Origin: CAZKGE01 sp964636405
Lineage (GTDB): Bacteria > Bacillota > Clostridia > Christensenellales > CAG-138
Length of the DNA: 20,319 nt
Reading direction: 5' to 3'
NCBI GenBank assembly: GCA_964636405.1
Contig: CAZWSI010000029.1
Coordinates: forward strand, 1 to 20,319
Positions 14,179-20,319 of the stretch are shown in pieces. Under the pieces are notes generated by a model that saw nothing but the letters and a program-made list of their open reading frames with translations, was not told the origin of the DNA and searched no databases. The number at the start of each line of letters is the position of its first letter. The stretch's first letter is position 1. The position numbers were made by a program, and so were the translations under genes.

Positions 14179-14931
14179 TCAGAATTCGTCCGCGTTATAC
14201 GCGGCAATCACCGCGCGAAGCCCGGCCGCGCGCGCCGCAAGGGGCGCTTCACCCGCGCTTCCGCGCGCGGAACGCAGCCGTTTCTCGCACTCGCAAAGCA
14301 AGCGCTCCGCCAGCGGCAAAAAGCCGTCCTCCCGGTTTGCAAAGGCCGTATAGCCCAGCGCGAAGCAATCCGCCGGCCATCCCATCGGAAGCGGCTGCCG
14401 CGCCCCGCCCACTGGCGGCAGGACGGAAAATACCTGATAAAAACGCGCGCCCTCGCGCACAATGCGGTCGCTTTGCACAAAATACCCGCGCGTCCAGAGA
14501 TACCTTCGCAGGTCCGAAACGCCGCGCATGGGCTGAAATACGCCAAGACGCGCACCGGCAAGGGGCGTATCGGCCGCGTCGAGCAGCCGCGCAATCAGCG
14601 TGCCGCCCATGCCGAGCAGCGCGACGGCTTCCGCCTCCCCCGTTTTGAGAACGCAAAGCCCGTCTCCCGCGCGCAGCGTAAGGCGCTCCGCTACTCCAAA
14701 GCGCGTCGCCTGGGCCTCCGCCTTGCGCAAGGACGCTTCCGACACATCCGACGCAATACAGCGCAAAGCAGGATTTTCCGCGAGCAGTGTGCAGCACAGC
14801 AGGCCGTGATCGCAGCCCACGTCCGCAACGCGTTCGACGCCTGAAAGCAGCGCGGCGGCCACGGCAAGGCGCGGCGCAAGGCACGGCAAGCGCGCTGCGG
14901 GCCGCCGCAAACCGGGCACAATTTCGCTCAT
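14179..14931 (-). CDS. trmK: tRNA (adenine-22-N1) methyltransferase TrmK
   Basis: This 250-residue Rossmann-fold SAM-dependent methyltransferase of the TrmK (YqfN) family methylates N1 of A22 in tRNAs of Gram-positive bacteria. SAM-binding motif I is VADVGCDHG (35-43) and is followed by LLCCTLL. A second block is SDVSEASLRKAEAQA with GDGL, then LLGMGGTLIARLL, and FQPMRGVSDLRRYL in place of the family's 'LQPn...LR..L'. The length is slightly above the family norm. The ATG at 14931 has no Shine-Dalgarno; a TATAAT box lies only six bases upstream, so translation is probably leaderless. It heads the trmK / Nif3-like / zinc-ribbon / rnpB / trpS run. Confidence 0.9.
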   Translation of the reverse strand: MSEIVPGLRRPAARLPCLAPRLAVAAALLSGVERVADVGCDHGLLCCTLLAENPALRCIASDVSEASLRKAEAQATRFGVAERLTLRAGDGLCVLKTGEAEAVALLGMGGTLIARLLDAADTPLAGARLGVFQPMRGVSDLRRYLWTRGYFVQSDRIVREGARFYQVFSVLPPVGGARQPLPMGWPADCFALGYTAFANREDGFLPLAERLLCECEKRLRSARGSAGEAPLAARAAGLRAVIAAYNADEF

Positions 14932-14937
14932 GTAAAT

Positions 14938-14966
14938 ATTATAGGGTACATTCCGCCTAAAAGCAA
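14938..14966 (-). promoter_or_regulatory. trmK: Promoter of trmK, abutting the start codon
   Basis: On the minus strand TTGCTT (14966-14961), 17 bases and TATAAT (14943-14938) are followed after six bases by the ATG at 14931. The expected transcription start falls on the A of the ATG. Confidence 0.65.
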
Positions 14967-15014
14967 TGCTCGATTCCGCTCGCAAAAGCCCGACGCCCTC
15001 TATGCGCGCCCGAA

Positions 15015-15170
15015 TCAGCGTATAAGCAGCAAAACGGCAAGGCTGATGGGAAGGAGCGCCGCCAACAACGCGCCGAGCGCCGCGAGCACGCGCCCCATGC
15101 GCAGGGAATAACCCGCGTATATGAGCGCATACAGCGCGGTTGGGGAAAGAACGAGGACAAATGTCAGCAT
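15015..15170 (-). CDS. 51-residue two-helix membrane protein, candidate germinant receptor D subunit
   Basis: This is a short gene of 51 residues starting at ATG 15170 and ending with TGA at 15015. An ideal AGGAGG (15184-15179), which overlaps the gerAC stop, stands eight bases upstream. The protein is almost all hydrophobic. Helix 1 covers about residues 2-20, a short polar turn has SLRMGR, and helix 2 covers about 28-50 before a final arginine. It is the fourth gene of the gerA-type operon, 12 bases after gerAC. Some Bacillus germinant receptor operons encode small two-helix D subunits that modulate receptor function; topology, size and place fit, but sequence homology is not shown. The alternative is an unrelated small membrane protein. 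Confidence 0.65.
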   Translation of the reverse strand: MLTFVLVLSPTALYALIYAGYSLRMGRVLAALGALLAALLPISLAVLLLIR

Positions 15171-15182
15171 GCAAGCCGCCTC

Positions 15183-16415
15183 CTATTCCAAAAAGGATTT
15201 CCCGGGATTGTGTTCCAAACGGATGTCCACATGAAAAACGGCCTCCGCGTTCGCGTAGGCAGCCCGCCAATCGTACGCCTCCCATGCCTTCGTATCGGAA
15301 AAATGCGTAACGGCAAGCGCGCCAAGGCCGAATACATCGCTTCCAAGCGAACGGCAGGTTTCAAAAACTGGCGGAAACTGCGCTTCCAGCGTTTCCTTGA
15401 TATGCCGTTCGAGCGCCGCCGCCTCGTTTTTAATGATAGTGCCCGGCATTTCCACATCCGCGATCACCTTAACGGTGATCTCCGCACGCAGCCGCTCGCC
15501 AAGCGTAATGCTGCGCTCCGGCTTCCCCCCCGTGCGCAGGTATACGCTCATTTCCTCCCCGTTCAGCCCTTTCATGCGCACGCGGCCCTCCGTAAAATCG
15601 CCGCTCGCAAGCAGCAGAAGTTGCGTATGCTGCCCGTCGAGAACGCCCACCATGCGGCTGCCCGCAAAAATGGCGCTGCCCGCAAGGCCGGTTTTCATGT
15701 CGCTGTCAATCAGCAGGCTTCCGCCGATATAAGCGTACTCGCGTTCGCCCACTGAATCCATGGTGCGCATCATGGGCGTTTCCGGCTCAACACCGCACAG
15801 GGGCAGCGCGATATGATAGGCCTTCCCCTCCATTGATTCAAAAAAGCGCGTCAAATTTGCGGAGGGAATGAGCCCGGATTCCCGCGAGTGGTTGACCAGA
15901 TCCTTCTGAATCTTGCTTAAGCTGGGGTCAAAGCCGCTTTTTAAGCTTTCCAGCGCTTCCTTGGCGGTAGAAAATGAAATAAAGAGGTTCGCGTTGTAGC
16001 GGAATCGGAGCTCCGCAAAGGAAATGTCCAGCAGCTTTTCCATGGCCCCCTCCTGCTGCGCAATTTCCCGGGAAAAGCCCAGCAGCCGCGCGCGCGCAAA
16101 GTCCAACTGAAACGGGAGGTTCCCCGTGACCGTCTCGATGGCCTCAAACAGGCTGCGGCACTCCGCCGAAACCGTATCATAACTCACGCTCTTTTGCGAA
16201 TCGCCCGTTTGCTCGGATTTTTGGAGCACCAACGTAATTTCATAGGGGAGCGTTTTCCCGACATCGAAGCCGATGGCCAGCACATAGCCGTACTGATCAA
16301 CCGAATGCGCTTGCAGGCAGCCCGTGCCGGAAAAGGCGAAAGCCGCCGTGAGGAGGCACAAAAATGCCGTCTTTACCGCGCGGGGGTAAATGCGCTTTAG
16401 CATGGCAATGCCCAT
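15183..16415 (-). CDS. gerAC: Spore germination lipoprotein GerAC family
   Basis: This 410-residue C subunit of a gerA-type germinant receptor sits in the inner spore membrane of spores. The N-terminus has a basic region (KRIYPRAVK), a hydrophobic stretch and a probable lipobox ending GTGC (Cys33 from the first ATG). Family features follow: DQYGYVLAIGFD after the lipid cysteine, LPFQLDFARARLLGFS, and a C-terminal third with IIKNEAAALERHIKETL and KAWEAYDWR. Two in-frame ATGs are possible, 16415 and 16403. GGGAGG lies 19 bases before the first, with a perfect hairpin filling the gap. I keep 16415, but MLKRIY at 16403 is the more usual N-terminus. It is preceded by repeat copy 2 and followed closely by the two-helix protein gene. 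Confidence 0.9.
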   Translation of the reverse strand: MGIAMLKRIYPRAVKTAFLCLLTAAFAFSGTGCLQAHSVDQYGYVLAIGFDVGKTLPYEITLVLQKSEQTGDSQKSVSYDTVSAECRSLFEAIETVTGNLPFQLDFARARLLGFSREIAQQEGAMEKLLDISFAELRFRYNANLFISFSTAKEALESLKSGFDPSLSKIQKDLVNHSRESGLIPSANLTRFFESMEGKAYHIALPLCGVEPETPMMRTMDSVGEREYAYIGGSLLIDSDMKTGLAGSAIFAGSRMVGVLDGQHTQLLLLASGDFTEGRVRMKGLNGEEMSVYLRTGGKPERSITLGERLRAEITVKVIADVEMPGTIIKNEAAALERHIKETLEAQFPPVFETCRSLGSDVFGLGALAVTHFSDTKAWEAYDWRAAYANAEAVFHVDIRLEHNPGKSFLE

Positions 16416-16553
16416 AGCTTTTGCAAAGCAAAAGCCTCCCTTCGAATGCAATTTGAAAATTGCGCTTGGAATTGCGGCTGGTCTTGCAAAGCAAAATTGC
16501 CGCCCGTATGCGGCGAAAACCGCAAAACGGATTTGAAAGATGCGTCTTTCAAA
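16401..16553 (-). repeat. Ger-junction hairpin repeat, copy 2 (gerAB/gerAC)
   Basis: This 153-base segment runs from the gerAB stop to the second ATG of gerAC. On the minus strand it has a 9-pair hairpin TTTGAAAGA-CGCA-TCTTTCAAA whose stem holds the TGA stop, then CCGTTTTG, GGGCGGCAATTT and a TTTTGC-TTT-GCAAGA hairpin (16496-16482). A copy-specific GCAATTT-TC-AAATTGC hairpin (16463-16448) comes next. The segment closes with GGGAGG, the hairpin GCTTTTGC-TTT-GCAAAAGC (16435-16417) and the start. It matches copy 1 in order, block sequence and length. Confidence 0.75.
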
Positions 16554-17652
16554 CCTTCCTCCTGCGGAAAAGCGCGAGCGCGCTTGCAAGCAGAACGGGT
16601 GCGATGAGCAGCGCCCAAAGATACTGCCACATATATACGGCGAAGCGCTCAAACCATGGCTGGCCCATGTTTCCAAGCAGCGCGACAGATACGGCCCCGG
16701 CAGCGATTGCCGTCGCCGCCGGGCGCACATCCCGCATGGCAAACGCGCGCGTGTGCAGCAGCGCCCCCGCATAGGAATAAAACGCGCCCGCAATCAGCCC
16801 GCCGATCACCCAGAAGAAGAGCAGCATCTTATCGGTGCGCAGGTATGCGCTGCTGGTGTTAACCGCCATGGTCGCCCGAAACATGGGCGAATGCATTCTG
16901 GAAAGCGACGCATAGTCATAGGTCATGCCCAAACAGAGCTGGGAGGCAGAAGTAATAAGCCCCCCGCCAAGCGCGGCGACCTTTCCGCTCACGCGCACGC
17001 TCTTTAGGCCCTGTGCGCCGCGCCCGCAGATGAGAAGCGCGCAAAGCGGCGGAAAGAAGCGTGAAATACCAGGCAGGGAAAGCAACAGCATGCGGGAAAG
17101 GCCGTTCCCCAGCAGCGGATACAGCCGATACGCATCATAAGCGGGCGCGGCGATGATAAACGTCAGCATAAGCGAAAAAAGAATGACCGCCAAAAACAGC
17201 CTGGCCGTGCGCCCAATGCTCTCGAGCCCCATGACGGCAAGCATAACGACGCAGGGCAGACAATACAGCGCGATTAAGGGTACCTCCGCAAACACATACA
17301 CAAAACGCCCCAAAATAAGCAGCAGGCGCGTAAGCGGCAGAGCAGCCGCCAAAAGAAGCGCAAACACCACGACAAACGAGGCAACGGGCGCAAAAAACCT
17401 GCCGAGCGCAAAGCGGAACAGGCCGTACAGATCAACAAGCCCGTGCTTGTTCATGGCGGCCGCGGCGAGCAGGAATACGCCAAGCGCGGCGAGCGCGGCA
17501 AGGATGGAGGAAACATAAGCCGAGTTTCCGTCTTCATACACGGCGCTTGTGTTCATGGCAAATATCCCGCTGATAACGGCTCCGATCAGGGCCGCGCTCG
17601 CGCACTCCTGCTTGCCGATGCGTCCTTCGCGCAAATTCATGCCTATGACCAT
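16549..17652 (-). CDS. gerAB: Spore germination permease GerAB family
   Basis: This is the 367-residue B subunit of the germinant receptor, a member of the amino acid-polyamine-organocation transporter superfamily that binds the germinant. About ten membrane helices are visible through the length. The GKQECASAALIG start of helix 1 matches the family's 'gkIs..Q' N-terminus, and YRLYPLLGNGLSRML matches the family's 'PvlG.G' segment in the middle. A short basic tail RRRKV ends it. The first ATG at 17652 gives MVIGM before NLREG; the second at 17640 would give a family-typical N-terminus. AAAGGA lies 22 bases before the first ATG, separated by a perfect 8-pair hairpin. The TGA stop lies inside the first hairpin of repeat copy 2. 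Confidence 0.9.
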   Translation of the reverse strand: MVIGMNLREGRIGKQECASAALIGAVISGIFAMNTSAVYEDGNSAYVSSILAALAALGVFLLAAAAMNKHGLVDLYGLFRFALGRFFAPVASFVVVFALLLAAALPLTRLLLILGRFVYVFAEVPLIALYCLPCVVMLAVMGLESIGRTARLFLAVILFSLMLTFIIAAPAYDAYRLYPLLGNGLSRMLLLSLPGISRFFPPLCALLICGRGAQGLKSVRVSGKVAALGGGLITSASQLCLGMTYDYASLSRMHSPMFRATMAVNTSSAYLRTDKMLLFFWVIGGLIAGAFYSYAGALLHTRAFAMRDVRPAATAIAAGAVSVALLGNMGQPWFERFAVYMWQYLWALLIAPVLLASALALFRRRKV

Positions 17653-17791
17653 AGCTTTCGCAGCCGCGAAAGCATCCTTTCTATCGGAGTTGGGGCCGGT
17701 TTCGCGTCAGCGAAATTGCCGCCCTAGGCGGAAAAATTTCCGCTTCGCGGCAATCGCACAAAACGGGAGTTCGAAAGATTTATCTTTCAAA
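17638..17791 (-). repeat. Ger-junction hairpin repeat, copy 1 (gerAA/gerAB)
   Basis: This 154-base segment runs from the gerAA stop to the second ATG of gerAB. On the minus strand the hairpin TTTGAAAGA-TAAA-TCTTTCGAA (17791-17770) holds the gerAA stop codon in its loop. Next come CCCGTTTTG and ATTGCCGC/GCGGCAAT enclosing GCGGAAA-TT-TTTCCGC, then TTTCGC-TGAC-GCGAAA (17715-17700). AAAGGA, the hairpin GCTTTCGC-GGCT-GCGAAAGC (17673-17654) and the ATG follow. Block order and spacing match copy 2, and the matching stems differ by compensatory changes. Confidence 0.75.
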
Positions 17792-19390
17792 CATGCCACC
17801 TCCCGCGTTTACATAATCGTTTGCCCGCAGCTTGGGCGTGACGCGCCCGCGCAACACCACAGGGCCCCTCGCGTAGGTTTTGGGCGACACAGGAGCCAGG
17901 AACGGCACGCCGTAGGATTTCAGCGTCGCCATCCACGCTACGGTCAAAAGCAGCGCGCAGCTTATGCCCAACAGCCCGCCAAGCCAGGCGACAAGCACGA
18001 GAAGCGTGCGAAAATACGCCGCAGCAAGCTGCGTTTGATAATCCCGAATGGTAAAGTTTCCCAGTCCGGTCAGCGCCACAATAATGAGTACGACCGTGCT
18101 CACAATATTGGCCGCCACAGCCGCCTGTCCGAGGATAAGTCCGCCGATGATGCCCACGCTCTGCCCCATCACGCCCGGCACGCTCAATCCCGCCTCGCGC
18201 ACAAGCTGGAAAACCAGCAGGAGAAATATCATCTCAACGGGCAGCGGCAAAAAAACCATGTTGCGCGAGGCGATGACCGTGGCGAGCACCTCGCTGCTCA
18301 GCATGCCCTGATGATGCATGGTCAGCGCGATAAAATATCCGGGCATAATGATGGAAAGAAAGGAACCGATATACCGTACCAGCCGGATGATGGAACCCAC
18401 GGGCGCGCGCAGATAGGCGTCCTCGGCGGAGGACATGAGCAAAAACAGCGTGGCGGGCATGACGGAAACGATCGGGCTGCCCTCCACGATGACGACGACG
18501 TTCCCCTGCATAACGAGCGCGGCGGCCCTGTCCGGGCGCTCGGTAGAAAGCGATTGCGGCAGGGGTGAAAAGGTTTTTCGTTCGGTCATCTGTTCGATGG
18601 TGCCCGCCGAAAGCACCATGAGCGTGTCCACCTTGGCGATTCGCTTTTTGACCTCCCCCACCAGGCTTTCGTTGGCCACGCCCTGTCGGTAGGCAATGAC
18701 GATGCGATTGTTGTTGCGTCCGCCCGACGCGCGAAACTCGCACACAAAATCATCGGTCTTTACGATGCGCCGCAAAAGCGTTACGTTGGTGCGAATGCTT
18801 TCCGTAAACGCCTCGCGCGGGCCCATAATGACCGTTTCGTTTGTTGGCTCGGTCACCCCGCGCTGGATAAAGCCGCGCGTGTCCAATATGACCGCGCGCG
18901 CTTCCCCGTCCGTAAAGAGCGCGGTACGCCCCTCGGAAACGGCGCGCTTGATATTCGTCCAATCGTCGCTGATTTCCACATCCTGCATACAAAGCACGTT
19001 TTCGAGCAGATACGCGCACATGCTCTCCGGCTTTTCCTCCGGCAGCGCCATGTGCATGCACGGGCGCAGGATAAAATCATTGATTTGATCGCCGTCGGCC
19101 ATACCGTTGATAAAGGCAATAAAGGCCGCGTGGTTTCCGCCAAGCTGAAAGGAGCGCAAAATCAAATCCGGGTTGATGGAGGCGCGATATTCATACGAAA
19201 GGCGGCGGCGGTTCTCCTCCGTGCGCGCGGAAGGCGGCGCGGGCGTCTCCTCCTTTGGCACGTAGGCCTCCCGCCAGCCGCCCAGCATGGACGGCTCGCC
19301 GCGCTCCGTTTCGAGCAGTTCAAATTCCGCGTCCGGCCTGTCGAACGCAAAAAGGCGTCTTATCGCCTGCTGAATTCCCATTTCTTTCAT
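17780..19390 (-). CDS. gerAA: Spore germination protein GerAA family
   Basis: This is the 536-residue A subunit of the germinant receptor. A soluble N-terminal half (to about residue 300) is followed by about five to six membrane helices. Family landmarks are NVTLLRRIVKTDDF, VEGSPIVSVMPATLF, DAYLRAPVGSIIRLVRYIG and VGIIGGLILGQAAVAANIVS. Early in the protein a Pro-rich linker (ETPAPPSARTEENRRR) is unusual for the family and may be disordered. Two starts are possible, ATG 19390 and ATG 19381; neither has a good Shine-Dalgarno and a -10-like box lies seven bases before the first. It is first of four genes A-B-C-D in the usual order. Such receptors respond to nutrients such as amino acids or sugars; the ligand cannot be inferred. 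Confidence 0.92.
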   Translation of the reverse strand: MKEMGIQQAIRRLFAFDRPDAEFELLETERGEPSMLGGWREAYVPKEETPAPPSARTEENRRRLSYEYRASINPDLILRSFQLGGNHAAFIAFINGMADGDQINDFILRPCMHMALPEEKPESMCAYLLENVLCMQDVEISDDWTNIKRAVSEGRTALFTDGEARAVILDTRGFIQRGVTEPTNETVIMGPREAFTESIRTNVTLLRRIVKTDDFVCEFRASGGRNNNRIVIAYRQGVANESLVGEVKKRIAKVDTLMVLSAGTIEQMTERKTFSPLPQSLSTERPDRAAALVMQGNVVVIVEGSPIVSVMPATLFLLMSSAEDAYLRAPVGSIIRLVRYIGSFLSIIMPGYFIALTMHHQGMLSSEVLATVIASRNMVFLPLPVEMIFLLLVFQLVREAGLSVPGVMGQSVGIIGGLILGQAAVAANIVSTVVLIIVALTGLGNFTIRDYQTQLAAAYFRTLLVLVAWLGGLLGISCALLLTVAWMATLKSYGVPFLAPVSPKTYARGPVVLRGRVTPKLRANDYVNAGGGMFER

Positions 19391-19397
19391 GAAACTC

Positions 19398-19426
19398 AGT
19401 ATAGACGGAAAATGGAAAATACATCC
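19398..19426 (-). promoter_or_regulatory. Possible sporulation-type promoter of the ger operon
   Basis: On the minus strand GGATGT (19426-19421), 17 bases and TATACT (19403-19398) lie seven bases before the first ATG. Homologous operons are read by forespore sigma-G (consensus near GnATR and CATnnTA). The match is only partial. Confidence 0.35.
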
Positions 19427-19712
19427 GAAAAAGTGAAAAGCAAGCAAAAAAGGAGCTGCACGTTTGCGCACGGTCGCGGCGGGGCGATTGCACTCAGCCT
19501 TGTAAGCGCCTGATTTTGCCGCAAAGATATATACTGTAAGTTGACAAAGCGTTCTCTTTTGTGAAGCCCCGCAAGAAAAAAGCACGACAACTTTCTATCA
19601 AAGCCATCGTGCTTATGTGGTGCGAGTGGCGATACAGGACTTATCAAGAAACCCAGTAAAACCAATGGTTTGTTGGAACACCGAACAGCATTTATCTTGT
19701 ATATGAACCCCT
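19427..19712. other. Gene-free chromosome/mobile-element boundary region
   Basis: Together with the leader to 19919, this is about 530 bases with no gene I can support. Composition turns more A+T-rich near 19530-19560. On the minus strand a hairpin AAGCACGA / TCGTGCTT (19614-19607 with 19587-19580) runs into TTTTTT, an intrinsic terminator with no minus-strand gene upstream of it. This suggests the remnant end of an inserted element. From 19747 to 19919 I see only an A+T-rich leader. Confidence 0.5.
19575..19614 (-). terminator. Orphan minus-strand intrinsic terminator
   Basis: Eight pairs (AAGCACGA with TCGTGCTT) around a 19-base loop are followed on the minus strand by TTTTTTC. There is no open gene on this strand to its right within the window. 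Confidence 0.6.
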
Positions 19713-19746
19713 AAAGGGCGACTGTTTTGATACAGCCGTCCTTTTT
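19713..19746 (+). terminator. Intrinsic terminator in the mobile-element leader
   Basis: AAAGGGCG-A-CTGT pairs with ACAG-C-CGTCCTTT (12 pairs, one mismatch, one G-T) around a six-base loop and runs into TTTTTCT. It lies 174 bases before the next start codon and may be either the end of an upstream gene's transcript or an attenuator. Confidence 0.65.
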
Positions 19747-19919
19747 CTATGCTCAAAAATATGTAGCGATTAGGGTGAAAAATCCGTTGTTTGTTTTCCT
19801 GTGTGCAGCGTTCAGCTTGCCGCCCTTATGCTTTCCCATGCGGTGCGTACACAAACACGGCAGAGGCTTTTTCACTGAAAAACAACACTTTCAAAACCAC
19901 AAGAAAGGAGGCGTCGGAA

Positions 19920-20282
19920 ATGGCAGAATTTCGAATAGAAAAGACCCGTGATTACACGGTCATGTCAAATCATCATCTACGAAACACTGAATTATCGCTA
20001 AAGGCAAAGGGGATGCTCTCCCTCATGCTGTCGCTGCCGGACGGGTGGGACTACACCACGAAGGGTCTTGCCCGTATCTGCAAGGATGGCATAGACAGCA
20101 TTTGTGCCGGAGTGCGGGAGCTGGAGGATGCGGGCTATGTTGTCCGTGAGCGTATCCGAAATGAGAACGGGCAGCTTGGCAGCATCGAGTATACCATCTT
20201 GGAGCAGCCCCGCCCTGCCGAACCTAAACCGGGAAAACCTAAACTGGAAAAACCAATCTTGGATAAATGGATTTGTCAATAA
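19920..20282 (+). CDS. Truncated mobile-element replication-organiser-like HTH protein
   Basis: This 120-residue protein starts at ATG 19920, eight bases after AGGAGG. Residues 1-98 match the N-terminal winged-helix domain of a protein common in Clostridia integrative and conjugative elements (the DUF6017 / replication initiator group): FRIEKTRDYTVMSNHHLRN, SLKAKGMLSLMLSLP, then an ARICKDGIDSICAGVRELE recognition segment. After a Pro/Lys/Glu-rich linker (residues 97-113) the frame ends abruptly at residue 120. Family members continue for another 150 or more residues from such a linker, so the C-terminal domain is missing, probably by insertion or deletion near 20270. It marks the window's right end as mobile DNA. 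Confidence 0.72.
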   Translation: MAEFRIEKTRDYTVMSNHHLRNTELSLKAKGMLSLMLSLPDGWDYTTKGLARICKDGIDSICAGVRELEDAGYVVRERIRNENGQLGSIEYTILEQPRPAEPKPGKPKLEKPILDKWICQ

Positions 20283-20319
20283 AACGAGACACCCAAATTT
20301 CATTAATAGTAGCATCGGT

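Noticed and set aside
14957..15160. A 67-residue minus-strand frame (MSSFFPQPR...) in the same region as the two-helix protein.
   Set aside because: It has no ribosome site and an arginine/cysteine-rich composition typical of an out-of-frame shadow; the overlapping 15015-15170 frame has an ideal Shine-Dalgarno and membrane helices.
19615..19650. String TGGTGCGAGTGGCG on the plus strand, resembling the reversed 3' end of a tRNA (CGCACCA) used as an integration site.
   Set aside because: The expected T arm cannot be formed at the right distance and no upstream tRNA body is present. At most it is a decayed remnant.
19791..19919. An upstream ATG at 19791 giving the mobile-element protein 43 extra residues.
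   Set aside because: The extra residues do not match the family, and AGGAGG is placed correctly for the ATG at 19920.
1..20319. CRISPR arrays, tRNA or rRNA genes and toxin-antitoxin pairs.
   Set aside because: I looked for regular direct repeats, cloverleaf sequences and paired small genes and found none that hold up.

Overview
The window looks like chromosome from a G+C-rich, spore-forming member of the Clostridia (Bacillota). The evidence is a complete gerA-type germinant receptor operon, a DarA-type cyclic-di-AMP receptor, the Firmicutes block trmK / Nif3-like / zinc-ribbon, a bacterial RNase P RNA, strong Shine-Dalgarno sites and occasional TTG/GTG starts. The last ~750 bases are more A+T-rich and belong to an integrative or conjugative element. 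I cannot name the species.

Layout. Left part (1-4813): the 3' part of a PLP-dependent lyase/synthase-fold gene (+); a DegV protein (-) divergent from a membrane-bound XRE regulator (+); a DAACS acidic amino acid/dicarboxylate symporter (-); and darA (-), with a chain of small hairpins between the last two. Divergent from darA is an NAD(P) aldehyde dehydrogenase (5044-6488) broken by a one-base deletion in a T run just before the catalytic-cysteine loop. Middle (6661-10300): a well-formed promoter drives a secreted, membrane-anchored D-Ala-D-Ala carboxypeptidase homologue that has lost all three catalytic motifs. It is followed by a compact Wzz-type adaptor / tyrosine kinase / PHP tyrosine phosphatase module that ends at a terminator, with no glycosyltransferases after it. 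A small secreted protein (-) faces it.

Right part (11301-19426, all minus strand): transcription runs leftwards from the germination operon gerAA-gerAB-gerAC plus a 51-residue two-helix protein (a candidate D subunit), then trmK (with its own promoter, apparently leaderless), the Nif3-like gene, the zinc-ribbon gene, rnpB (starting 3 bases after the zinc-ribbon stop) and trpS, ending at an intrinsic terminator. From about 19550 onward the composition changes: an orphan minus-strand terminator, a plus-strand terminator and a truncated replication-organiser-like gene typical of Clostridia conjugative elements.

The most unusual signal is a pair of ~154-base hairpin-rich repeats that fill exactly the gerAA/gerAB and gerAB/gerAC junctions. 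Each runs from the stop codon of one gene to the start of the next. Both place a perfect 8-bp hairpin between the Shine-Dalgarno and the first ATG, and that stem differs between copies by a compensatory C-G / T-A change. Both also give the next protein an extra M-x-I-x-M N-terminus.
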